DNA from: Candidatus Adiutrix sp.
Lineage (GTDB): Bacteria; Desulfobacterota; Desulfarculia; Adiutricales; Adiutricaceae
Direction of reading: 5' to 3'
Length of the DNA stretch: 11,367 bases
Assembly (NCBI GenBank): GCA_031286085.1
Contig: JAITUX010000014.1
Location: 1 to 11,367 of the forward strand
The notes below the pieces were generated by a model, which made no database searches, was not told the DNA's origin, and saw only the letters and a program-made list of their open reading frames with translations. Shown piece by piece: positions 1 through 6,381 of the stretch. Within the stretch, counting starts at the first letter, position 1. Every line of letters begins with the position of its first letter. The position numbers and the translations under genes were made by a program.

Positions 1-239
1 ACCCGGCGGGAGCCGCGCCCGACCTCCCTCAAGGCCGCGCTTTCCAATTCACGGAAAGAGGCCCAGCCGTAACGGGCCACTATTCCGGCCACAGTCAGGC
101 CATGCTTCTCGCCAAGCCAGGCGTCCGTATCCGTGAAAACGTAGGCCAGGACTTCAGCCAACCTTAAGCCGACGCTGGTCTTGCCCGAGGCCCTGGCGCC
201 CACCAGGAAGATTATTTCAGGCGGTGTTTCCCTTTGCAT
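1..239 (-). CDS. aroL: Shikimate kinase, AroL-like (partial, N-terminal part)
   Basis: Phosphorylates shikimate to shikimate 3-phosphate with ATP in the cytoplasmic chorismate pathway. The reading frame runs leftward from an ATG at 237-239 and leaves the window after 79 complete codons, so about the C-terminal half is missing. Visible features are a Walker A P-loop GARASGKT at residues 14-21 directly after a hydrophobic first strand, the DTD motif at 37-39 (Mg and shikimate binding) followed by a Trp, and the FRELE segment at 62-66 whose Arg normally contacts shikimate. The pattern DTDxWL followed by LTVAxIV and WAxFR resembles Escherichia coli AroL more than AroK. There is no clear Shine-Dalgarno before the ATG. 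It lies divergently next to aroE, which catalyses the preceding step, and this supports the assignment. The choice between the aroL and aroK symbols is less certain than the enzyme. Confidence 0.9.
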   Translation of the reverse strand, partial: MQRETPPEIIFLVGARASGKTSVGLRLAEVLAYVFTDTDAWLGEKHGLTVAGIVARYGWASFRELESAALREVGRGSRR

Positions 240-326
240 TTTGTGACTTTTACCACCAAAACCGGCAAAAGGCCAGCCCAATATGGACCAGGGGGCGGAA
301 GCCGGGGGGGCCGCGGCGTAAAAAAT

Positions 327-354
327 TTGACAGCCGGGCGGAAACCGTTAATAT
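327..354 (+). promoter_or_regulatory. Sigma-70 promoter of aroE
   Basis: A perfect -35 hexamer TTGACA at 327-332 is followed by a 16-base spacer and a TAATAT -10 (4 of 6 matches) at 349-354. Transcription would start near 361, giving a leader of about 28 nt that carries the GGGAG ribosome binding site. The site stands out as AT-rich in very GC-rich DNA. It lies in the 149-base divergent gap between the shikimate kinase and aroE. I see no equally good promoter pointing left toward the kinase. Confidence 0.7.
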
Positions 355-388
355 TAGGGAGACATATCCGCCTTCCGGGAGAAACTCC

Positions 389-1213
389 ATGCCCCCGTTC
401 AGTCCGCCTCAAGTTTACGGCATCATCGGCCAGCCCCTGGGGCACAGCCTGAGCCCCCTCATCCACACCACAGGCTTCCGAAGCCTGGGCCTGGACGCGG
501 TCTTGACGCCCTGGCCCCTGGAGGTGAAAGAACTGCCCCTGTTTTTCGAGGCTTTTCGCCTGTTGAACATCCAGGGCGCCTGCGTGACCCTGCCCCACAA
601 GGAGGCCGTGCTGCCTTTCCTGGACGAGATAAGCGACCGCGCCCGAACCATGGGGGCGGTCAACCTCATCTACCGGCGAGAGGGCCTGGTCTGCGGCGAC
701 AACACGGACAGCCTGGGTTTTCTGGCCCCTTTGAAAGACCGCGGCTTGCCCCCGGCCGCCCGGGTTCTGCTTTTGGGGGCCGGCGGCGCGGCCCGGGCCG
801 CGGCGGCCGGCCTCCGGGAGCTGGGGCTGAGGGACCTGACCGTCTGCTCCCCCGCAAGCCGCCGTCCGGCGGAACTGGCCCGGGCCTTTGACCTTAAGAC
901 CGTTCCCTGGGACCGGCGGGGCGAACTGCCCTGCGACCTGGTGGTCAACGCCACGCCGCTGGGCCTCAAAGGGCCGGCCGAAGGCCAAACCGCCTACCAG
1001 GCCGAATGGTTCGCCGGCCGCCGCGGCCTGGCCTACGACCTGGTCTATACGCCCCGGACGACCCGTTTCCTGGCCGAGGCCCAAGCGGCCGGCTGGGAGA
1101 CCATCGACGGCCTGGCCATGTTCCTGGGCCAGGCCGAAGCCCAGTTCCTCACCTGGACCGGCCGCCGCCTGCCGCCGGAAGCCGGGCAAAAAGCCGCCGA
1201 GGCCCTGGGCTGA
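389..1213 (+). CDS. aroE: Shikimate dehydrogenase (NADP+)
   Basis: Reduces 3-dehydroshikimate to shikimate with NADPH, a cytoplasmic step of aromatic amino acid synthesis. The protein is 274 aa, the usual family length. The substrate-binding N-domain has GHSLSP at 18-23 with the two expected Ser residues. The catalytic Lys71 sits in VTLPHK and the catalytic Asp107 in GDNTD (103-107). A Rossmann glycine motif GAGGAAR at 130-136 opens the nucleotide domain, followed by VVNATPLGL and a C-terminal DGLAMFLGQAEAQF helix. The ATG at 389 was chosen because GGGAG at 377-381 lies 7 nt before it and the protein then starts just before the first strand. An in-frame extension back to 224 would overlap the divergent kinase gene and the promoter. 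Oddities: the usual Asn before VT is Cys65, and GAVNT is GAVNL (92-93). Confidence 0.96.
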   Translation: MPPFSPPQVYGIIGQPLGHSLSPLIHTTGFRSLGLDAVLTPWPLEVKELPLFFEAFRLLNIQGACVTLPHKEAVLPFLDEISDRARTMGAVNLIYRREGLVCGDNTDSLGFLAPLKDRGLPPAARVLLLGAGGAARAAAAGLRELGLRDLTVCSPASRRPAELARAFDLKTVPWDRRGELPCDLVVNATPLGLKGPAEGQTAYQAEWFAGRRGLAYDLVYTPRTTRFLAEAQAAGWETIDGLAMFLGQAEAQFLTWTGRRLPPEAGQKAAEALG

Positions 1214-1244
1214 CCGGAAGGGCCCTCCGCGGCCCGGCCTTCGC

Positions 1245-1273
1245 TTGCCAGGACCGGACCCGGCTGTTATAAT
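1245..1273 (+). promoter_or_regulatory. Sigma-70 promoter of the ahb heme operon
   Basis: TTGCCA at 1245-1250, a spacer of exactly 17 bases, and a perfect TATAAT at 1268-1273. With the last T of the -10 at -7, base +1 falls on position 1280, the A of the ahbC ATG. The message would therefore be leaderless or have at most a base or two of leader. It lies in the 66-base gap after aroE, so the heme genes probably have their own transcription start even if some aroE read-through occurs. Confidence 0.75.
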
Positions 1274-1279
1274 GGCGGA

Positions 1280-2503
1280 ATGATTGGCGTCTCTAAGTTA
1301 TACTGCGGCGCGGTGGAGCCCTCGGACATACTGCGCTATGGCCGCCGTTCGGCCGCCCTGCCCAGTCATCTCCTGCAATTTTCCGCGGACAAGAAACCAG
1401 TGGTGGTCTGGAACGTGACCCGGGCCTGCAACCTGGCCTGCGGACACTGTTACGCCGAGGCCGCCCACGGCCCGGCCCGGGACGAGCTGACCCGGGCGGA
1501 GGCCCTGCGCCTGGTTGACCATCTGGCCGAATACGGGACGCCGGTGATCTTGTTTTCCGGGGGCGAACCCCTCCTTCATCCTCACATCTTTGAACTGATA
1601 GCCAGGGCGGTCCGGGGCGGGGTCCGGGCCGTTCTCTCCACCAACGGACTCCTGATAGACCGGGAGACGGCGGCCCGCCTGGCCGGCCTGGGCCTCTCCT
1701 ACGTCGGCATCAGCCTAGACGGCCTCGAAACGACCCACGACGAGCTGCGGGGCCGCCCCGGCCTCTTCGGCCTCACCCTGAAAGCCATCCGCGCCGCCAG
1801 GGAAGCGGGCCTCAAGGTCGGCCTGCGCCTGACCTTGAACCGCCGGAACCTGGCCGAGCTGGGGAGCCTGTTGGACCTTATGGAAAGCGAGGATCTGCCC
1901 CGGGTCTGCTTCTACCACCTGGTGGCCGCCGGCCGGGGCCGCCGCCTGGATAGGTGGGCCTTGAGCCGCGCCGAGACCCGCCAGGCCGTGGACCTCATAG
2001 CCGAGCGGACCGAGGATATGTTCCGGCGCGGCCGGGGCCGGGAAGTGCTGACCGTGGACAACCACGCCGACGGCCCCTGGCTCTACCTGAAAAAGCGGCG
2101 GGCGGGCCAGGCCGAAAGGGCCGCGGCCATTCTGGAACTGTTGCGGCTCAACGGCGGTAACAGTTCCGGCCACGGTCTGGGGGCCGTGTCCTGGGACGGC
2201 CTGGTCCACCCCGACCAGTTCTGGCGCTCGGTCCGCCTGGGCTCGGTGCGGGAACGCGACTTCGCCGAAATCTGGCACGACCCGGGCAACGAGTTTCTCC
2301 AGGCCCTGAAAAGCAAGAAGGACCACGTCACCGGCCGCTGCCGGGCCTGCTCTTTTCTGGAGGTCTGCGGCGGCAACCTGAGAGCCCGGGCCGAGGCGGC
2401 CACCGGCGACCCCTGGGGCGAGGACCCGGCCTGCTATCTCTCGGACGAGGAAATCAACCTGGGGCCGCAGGCTCCAGACCCCATAGCCGCCGGCCAGGGC
2501 TGA
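1280..2503 (+). CDS. ahbC: AhbC, 12,18-didecarboxysiroheme deacetylase (radical SAM)
   Basis: In the siroheme-dependent heme pathway AhbC removes the acetate side chains at C2 and C7 of 12,18-didecarboxysiroheme to give Fe-coproporphyrin III. The 407-aa protein opens with a conserved family N-terminus (MIGVSKLYCG, then LPSHLLQFS and KKPVVVWN). The radical SAM cluster motif is CxxxCxxC at Cys50, Cys54 and Cys57, with the SAM-binding SGGEP at 93-97 and an SLDG strand further on. A C-terminal auxiliary-cluster region has Cys354, Cys357, Cys363 and Cys385. The N-terminus distinguishes it from AhbD, which lacks the leader segment. It is the first gene of the operon, and hemB follows after 99 bases. 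No real Shine-Dalgarno precedes the ATG, which fits the leaderless promoter placement. NirJ of heme d1 synthesis is a close relative, but the hemB/ahbD neighbours favour AhbC. Confidence 0.9.
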   Translation: MIGVSKLYCGAVEPSDILRYGRRSAALPSHLLQFSADKKPVVVWNVTRACNLACGHCYAEAAHGPARDELTRAEALRLVDHLAEYGTPVILFSGGEPLLHPHIFELIARAVRGGVRAVLSTNGLLIDRETAARLAGLGLSYVGISLDGLETTHDELRGRPGLFGLTLKAIRAAREAGLKVGLRLTLNRRNLAELGSLLDLMESEDLPRVCFYHLVAAGRGRRLDRWALSRAETRQAVDLIAERTEDMFRRGRGREVLTVDNHADGPWLYLKKRRAGQAERAAAILELLRLNGGNSSGHGLGAVSWDGLVHPDQFWRSVRLGSVRERDFAEIWHDPGNEFLQALKSKKDHVTGRCRACSFLEVCGGNLRARAEAATGDPWGEDPACYLSDEEINLGPQAPDPIAAGQG

Positions 2504-2602
2504 GCCCCGGGCCTAAGGCCGGCGGACGACGAGGCGGCGCGGGGCTGACTGGCCGAAGCCGGGAGAAAGGCTTGCAATATATATGAAGCGCCGGAGGCGC
2601 CC

Positions 2603-3580
2603 ATGCCCCTGACCTTACCCGTCCGTCCCCGGCGGCTTCGCCGCGGGCCCACCTTGAGAAAGATGCTCCGGGAGACGGTGCTGACCCCGGAGGACTTCAT
2701 CTATCCCCTGTTCGTAAGGCCGGGCCAGGGCCTGCGCCGGCCCATAGCCGCCCTGGCCGGCCAGGACCACCTTTCGCCGGACGAGGCGGCCCGGACCGCG
2801 GCCGAGGTTTACGCCCTGGGCGTGCCGGCCGTCATATTATTCGGCCTGCCGGAAGTCAAGGACCCGGTCGGCGCCTCCGGGGCCGACCCGGAGGGGCCGG
2901 TGCAGTCGGCCATCCGGGCCATCAAGGCGGCCGTGCCGGAAATGGTGGTGATAACCGACGTCTGCCTTTGCGAATACACCGACCACGGGCACTGCGGCCT
3001 CCTCCGCGAGGGGCGGGTGGACAACGACGCCACCCTGCCCCACCTGGCCGCCCAGGCCCTGAGCCACGCCCGGGCCGGGGCCGACCTGGTGGCCCCTTCG
3101 GACATGATGGACGGCCGGGTGGGGGCCATCCGGGACCTCCTGGATCAAGAGGGCTTCCAGGAAACCGCCATCATGGCCTACAGCGTGAAATACGCCAGCG
3201 CCTTCTACGGCCCCTTCCGCGAGGCCGCCGGCTCGGCCCCGGCTTTCGGCGACCGCCGGAGCTACCAGATGGACCCGGCCCGACGCCGGGAGGCCCAGTT
3301 GGAAATCGATCTGGACCTGGCAGAAGGGGCCGACATCGTCATGATCAAGCCCGCCGGCCCCTGCCTGGACATCCTGCGCGAAACCCGCGACCGCCTGGAT
3401 ATCCCCCTGGCCGCCTACCAGGTCAGCGGGGAATACGCCATGCTCATGGCCGCGGCCCAGGCCGGGCTCCTCGACGGCCAGGCCGCAGCCCTGGAAACCT
3501 TGACGGCCATCAAGAGGGCCGGGGCCGACCTTATCATCACCTACCTGGCGCCCCAGGCCGCCAGGTGGCTCCGGCCATGA
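2603..3580 (+). CDS. hemB: Delta-aminolevulinic acid dehydratase (porphobilinogen synthase)
   Basis: Condenses two 5-aminolevulinate molecules into porphobilinogen, the first common pyrrole of all tetrapyrroles, in the cytoplasm. The protein is 325 aa, normal for the family. It carries the zinc-type cysteine triad Cys121, Cys123 and Cys131 in DVCLCEYTDHGHCG, so a zinc active site is expected rather than the Asp-rich magnesium type. The Schiff-base lysines are Lys196 in YSVKYAS and Lys249 in MIKPAG. PSDMMDGRVGAIR (165-177) and YQMDPA (221-226) are also conserved. GGAGG at 2593-2597 lies 5 nt before the ATG. The gene ends one base before ahbD, so the two are translationally close. Its position among ahb genes matches the arrangement I recall from Desulfovibrio genomes. 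Confidence 0.97.
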   Translation: MPLTLPVRPRRLRRGPTLRKMLRETVLTPEDFIYPLFVRPGQGLRRPIAALAGQDHLSPDEAARTAAEVYALGVPAVILFGLPEVKDPVGASGADPEGPVQSAIRAIKAAVPEMVVITDVCLCEYTDHGHCGLLREGRVDNDATLPHLAAQALSHARAGADLVAPSDMMDGRVGAIRDLLDQEGFQETAIMAYSVKYASAFYGPFREAAGSAPAFGDRRSYQMDPARRREAQLEIDLDLAEGADIVMIKPAGPCLDILRETRDRLDIPLAAYQVSGEYAMLMAAAQAGLLDGQAAALETLTAIKRAGADLIITYLAPQAARWLRP

Positions 3581-3581
3581 A

Positions 3582-4610
3582 ATGGCGGCCTCCCCTCCCC
3601 CGCCCCGCCTCCTGGCCTGGGAAACCACCCGGGCCTGCAACCTGGCCTGCCGCCACTGCCGGGCCGAAGCCCTGCCAACGCCGCCCCCGGGAGAACTGAG
3701 CCCGGAGGAAGGCCGGGACCTGGTGGACCAACTGGCCGCCTGGGTTCCGGCCCCAGGCCTCATCCTGAGCGGCGGCGAACCGCTGCTCCGGCCCGACCTT
3801 TTGGATTTGGCCGCCTACGGACACGCCAAGGGCCTCCGGGTGCTGGTCTCAACCAACGGCCTTTTGGTGACCGCCGCCCTGGCCCGGGCTCTAAAGGCGG
3901 CCGGGGTGGCCCGGGTCAGCCTGAGCCTGGACCACCCGGAACAGGCCGACCACGACGCCTTCCGGGGCGCGCCCGGGGCCTTTGAAGCCCTGCGGCGGGC
4001 CGCGGCCTATCTGCGGGAGGCCGGTCTGCCCTTTCAGATCAACAGCACCCTCACCGCCGCCAACCTGGGCCGGGCCGGCGCCCTGGCGGCCAAGGCCCGG
4101 GACCTGGGCGCCCTGGCCCACCACGTCTTTCTCCTGGTGCCGGTGGGCCGGGCCGCCGGCCTGGAAACACCCCTCACGGCCGAAGCCTACGAGGCGGCCC
4201 TCCTGGACCTGTTGAGGCTGGAACCCGAAATGGGCCTGGAATTCAAAGCCACCTGCGCTCCACAATACCAGCGCCTGGCCAGCCAGGCCGGCCGGAACGT
4301 CCGGGGCCGGGGCTGTCTGGCCGGGCAGGGTTTCCTCTTCCTGTCCAGCACCGGCCGGGCCCAGGGCTGCGGCTACCTGAACCTGGCCGCGGGCGAACTC
4401 AGGCGGAATTCGCTGCGGACCATCTATGAAGAAGCCCCCCTCTTCCGGGAACTCAGAGACCGGAAACACTACCGGGGCCGCTGCGGGGTCTGCGAATACC
4501 GCTCCATCTGCGGCGGTTGCCGGGCCAGGGCCCTGGCCGAAGGAGACCACCTGGGCCCGGAACCCCTCTGCCCCCACCAGCCCGGCCGGGAAAGGCGGCC
4601 AGAGCCATGA
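3582..4610 (+). CDS. ahbD: AhbD, heme b synthase (radical SAM)
   Basis: AhbD oxidatively decarboxylates the two propionates of Fe-coproporphyrin III to vinyl groups, producing heme b as the last step of the siroheme-dependent route. The 342-aa protein begins almost directly with the AhbD-like segment PRLLAWETTRACNLACRHC. Cys19, Cys23 and Cys26 hold the radical SAM cluster, and SGGEP is at 63-67. The C-terminal auxiliary region has Cys301, Cys304, Cys310, Cys313 and Cys330, with CGGCRARA characteristic of this family. The strand that usually reads S(I/L)DG reads SLDHP here. The start follows the hemB stop by a single base without a strong Shine-Dalgarno, so translational coupling is likely. 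The stop overlaps the next start as ATGA. PQQ- or mycofactocin-type maturases look similar but do not sit with hemB and ahbC. Confidence 0.9.
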   Translation: MAASPPPPRLLAWETTRACNLACRHCRAEALPTPPPGELSPEEGRDLVDQLAAWVPAPGLILSGGEPLLRPDLLDLAAYGHAKGLRVLVSTNGLLVTAALARALKAAGVARVSLSLDHPEQADHDAFRGAPGAFEALRRAAAYLREAGLPFQINSTLTAANLGRAGALAAKARDLGALAHHVFLLVPVGRAAGLETPLTAEAYEAALLDLLRLEPEMGLEFKATCAPQYQRLASQAGRNVRGRGCLAGQGFLFLSSTGRAQGCGYLNLAAGELRRNSLRTIYEEAPLFRELRDRKHYRGRCGVCEYRSICGGCRARALAEGDHLGPEPLCPHQPGRERRPEP

Positions 4611-5095
4611 CCGAAACCGGCCTGGACCACCTGGACCGCCTGCTGTTGAATGCCGTCCAGAGCGACTTCCCGGTGGAGGCCCGGCCCTACGCCGTCCTGG
4701 CCGAGCGCCTTAACCGGGCCGCGGGCCTTAGCCTCACCGAGGAAGAGGTCCAGGCCCGCCTCCTGGCCCTGCGCCACAGGGGGATCATCCGCCGCCTGGG
4801 CGCGGTCTTCAACGCCCGGGACCTGGGCTATCAATCAACTCTCTGCGCGGCCCGGGTGCCGGCCGACAAGCTGGCCGTTTTCCAGGCCCTGACCGGCCAG
4901 GCGCCCCAAATAACCCATAACTATCTCCGGGACGGCGAGATCAACGCCTGGTTCACCTTCACCAGCCGCAGGCCGGAGGAATTGGACGAATTTCTGAAGC
5001 GTCTCGGGGAGGCGGCCGGCCTGGCGGAAATCCTGGTGCTGGACGCGGAGAAGGTTTTCAAGATAAAAGCCGATTTCAAGTTCCGGGCGGACTGA
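4607..5095 (+). CDS. ahbA/ahbB: Siroheme decarboxylase subunit (AhbA/AhbB family)
   Basis: Decarboxylates the C12 and C18 acetates of siroheme to form 12,18-didecarboxysiroheme, the substrate of AhbC. The 162-aa protein has an N-terminal winged-helix-like half (LDHLDRLLLNAVQSDFP, then RPYAVLAERL) and a C-terminal ferredoxin-like half, the Lrp/AsnC fold reused as an enzyme. Family hallmarks are IIRRLGAVFN, STLCAARVP, THNYLRDG with its His and Arg, and WFTF. These heme-pathway signatures and the operon position argue against a transcription regulator, although automatic annotation often calls such proteins AsnC-type. The ATG at 4607 overlaps the ahbD stop by 4 bases. An in-frame ATG at 4517 would lie deep inside ahbD and add a Pro/Gly-rich non-conserved tail. 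Characterised enzymes are AhbA-AhbB heterodimers, and I cannot tell by eye which subunit this is. Confidence 0.87.
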   Translation: MTETGLDHLDRLLLNAVQSDFPVEARPYAVLAERLNRAAGLSLTEEEVQARLLALRHRGIIRRLGAVFNARDLGYQSTLCAARVPADKLAVFQALTGQAPQITHNYLRDGEINAWFTFTSRRPEELDEFLKRLGEAAGLAEILVLDAEKVFKIKADFKFRAD

Positions 5096-5096
5096 A

Positions 5097-5132
5097 AGCC
5101 GGCCCGCCCCGAAAAAACGGGGCGGGCCGGCT
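5097..5132. terminator. Hairpin between convergent ahbA/B and the lytic transglycosylase gene
   Basis: A perfect 15-bp inverted repeat (arms 5097-5111 and 5118-5132) encloses a six-base loop of A on the plus strand, hence U on the minus transcript. It begins two bases after the ahbA/B stop and lies 48 bases past the end of the convergent gene. No run of T follows on either side, so it is a U-less hairpin. It may act as a bidirectional terminator or as a 3'-end stabiliser after Rho termination. Confidence 0.7.
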
Positions 5133-5179
5133 GAAGGCGAGGCGCAAGGCCTTAAATCCTGATTGAAGGCCGCTTGGCA

Positions 5180-6259
5180 TTAAGCCGAGGAGGCGTTGTT
5201 CTGCTTCAGCTTGGCGTAGTGCCTGTTGACGGCGGAGATATAACGCCTGGTTTCGCCGGGGAGGCGCAGGCCGCCGTGACGGTCGAAGTTTCCGGGGCCC
5301 CAGTTGTAAGAAGCCAGGGCGTTGTTGATGTTGCCGGCATGGCGGTCGAGCATCTTCTTTAGATAACGGGCCCCGGCCCAAACGTTCTCCACGGGGTTGA
5401 AGGGGTCCTTGACGCCCAGTTCCTTGGCCGTGGTCGGCATGAGCTGCATGAGGCCCTTGGCCCCGGCCCGGGAGACGGCCTTGGGATCGAAATTGGACTC
5501 GGTCTTGATGACGGCCTTGATAAGGTGGGGATCCATGTTCAAAGCCAGGGCGATCTTCTGGACCAGCTTGTCCAGTTGATCCGAAGTGAATTGGCCCGCG
5601 TCCGCCTCGGCGGCCGGGACGGCCGGAGGCTCGGCCGCCGGCGGGACCGACGCGGGCTTGGCTTCCGGCGTGGGCCGGGCTTCGGCCTTAAGGTCGGCGG
5701 CGGGCGGCAGACCGGCCAGGGTCTCTTCGGGCGGGCTTTCGCGGGTTTCAAGCCGGGTCAGGCCGGACCGCTGGGGGGGCCGGATAAGATTGGCCCGGCC
5801 GGGGTCGTCCGCCGACCGCGCCGCCTCGGAAGCCGCCGCCGGCCGCCCCAGGCCCAGGGGACCGTTTTTCTGACGCCAGGCATTGAGTTCCCTCGCGTTC
5901 AGCGTCAGCCCCGGCTCCGACCCCGAGACTTTGGGCCCGCCCAGAAGATTCCCGAAACGGCCTGAACTCAGAAGGGCCTCCAGGTTGGCCCGCTCCACCA
6001 GGCTGGCGGCTTGCGTTTCGCCGCCGCCCTGGCTCAAGAGGCTGGCCAGCATTTCATTATGCATACCCGCGGCCTTAAGCCGGGCCAGGTTCCGGGCCGC
6101 GCCCGGAGCTTCGGCTTCGCCGCCGGCCATGGCCGCCAGAAAACTTTCAAAGCCGCCCTTCCGGTCTTCGGCCCCCAAACCGCTTCGGCCCGGACCGCCC
6201 AGGACGGCCGCGGAACGGGTAAGAGCCGGAAGTTGATGTAGAGTTTGAAGAGTGGTCAT
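5180..6259 (-). CDS. Lytic transglycosylase (SLT domain) without signal peptide
   Basis: Expected to cleave the glycan strand of peptidoglycan. The 359-aa protein has three parts: a low-complexity N-terminal region (1-130) without a Sec signal or membrane helix, a Pro/Ala/Glu-rich linker (about 140-222), and a C-terminal SLT domain (about 226-350). In the domain the catalytic Glu254 lies in KTESNFDP, followed by GLMQLMP (269-275), ALASYNWGPGN (314-324) and ETRRYI (336-341). The ATG at 6257-6259 was chosen because GGGAGA (complement of 6267-6272) precedes it. An extension to 6382 would start upstream of the predicted sigma-54 transcript start and is not signal-like. Without a Sec signal it may be exported by another route. 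With the sigma-54 promoter, a flagellar peptidoglycan hydrolase passing through the flagellar export apparatus is a plausible inference, not shown. No FlgJ rod-binding domain is clearly visible. Confidence 0.88.
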   Translation of the reverse strand: MTTLQTLHQLPALTRSAAVLGGPGRSGLGAEDRKGGFESFLAAMAGGEAEAPGAARNLARLKAAGMHNEMLASLLSQGGGETQAASLVERANLEALLSSGRFGNLLGGPKVSGSEPGLTLNARELNAWRQKNGPLGLGRPAAASEAARSADDPGRANLIRPPQRSGLTRLETRESPPEETLAGLPPAADLKAEARPTPEAKPASVPPAAEPPAVPAAEADAGQFTSDQLDKLVQKIALALNMDPHLIKAVIKTESNFDPKAVSRAGAKGLMQLMPTTAKELGVKDPFNPVENVWAGARYLKKMLDRHAGNINNALASYNWGPGNFDRHGGLRLPGETRRYISAVNRHYAKLKQNNASSA

Positions 6260-6366
6260 AAGTTCTTCTCCCTTATGGGTTGTCCGCCCATGGCGCCCGC
6301 TCTGGCCGCAGCCCCGGGCGGGGCGGGCCGGGTGAGAGCCCACGATGGTTTCCGGCCAAGTAACAG

Positions 6367-6381
6367 GCAAATAACGTGCCA
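6367..6381 (-). promoter_or_regulatory. Sigma-54 (RpoN) -24/-12 promoter of the lytic transglycosylase gene
   Basis: On the minus strand the sequence reads TGGCACG, four bases, TTGC, matching the sigma-54 core consensus TGGCACR-N4-TTGC at every fixed position. Only the following W position is C. The -24 block is the complement of 6375-6381 and the -12 block is the complement of 6367-6370. Transcription would start near 6355, about 96 nt before the transglycosylase ATG. An AAA+ enhancer-binding activator would be required; its site would probably lie inside the 5' part of comEC and I did not identify it. Confidence 0.75.

Noticed and set aside
224..388. N-terminal extension of aroE by 55 codons
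   Set aside because: It overlaps the divergent kinase gene and the aroE promoter, encodes non-conserved residues, and the ATG at 389 has a proper Shine-Dalgarno.
212..1189. Long open frames antisense to aroE, and similar ones opposite hemB, ahbC, comEC and livK
   Set aside because: Gly/Pro/Gln/Arg-rich translations without recognisable domains, as expected for shadow frames in GC-rich genes with strong third-position bias.
1216..1243. Terminator after aroE
   Set aside because: The possible stem GAAGG/CCTTC is short, bulged and has no T run; it also abuts the ahbC -35 element.
2503..2546. Hairpin after ahbC (AGCCCCG with CGGGGCT)
   Set aside because: Only 7 bp with a loop of about 30 bases and no T tract; not convincing as a terminator inside an operon.
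2555..2590. Internal promoter before hemB at the TTGCAATATATATG stretch
   Set aside because: TATATA is present, but no acceptable -35 lies 15-19 bases upstream. As a sigma-54 site only the -12 TTGCA fits and the -24 block is poor.
4607..5095. AsnC/Lrp-type transcription regulator
   Set aside because: Same fold, but the HNYxRD, WFTF and STLCAARVP signatures and the heme operon position fit siroheme decarboxylase.
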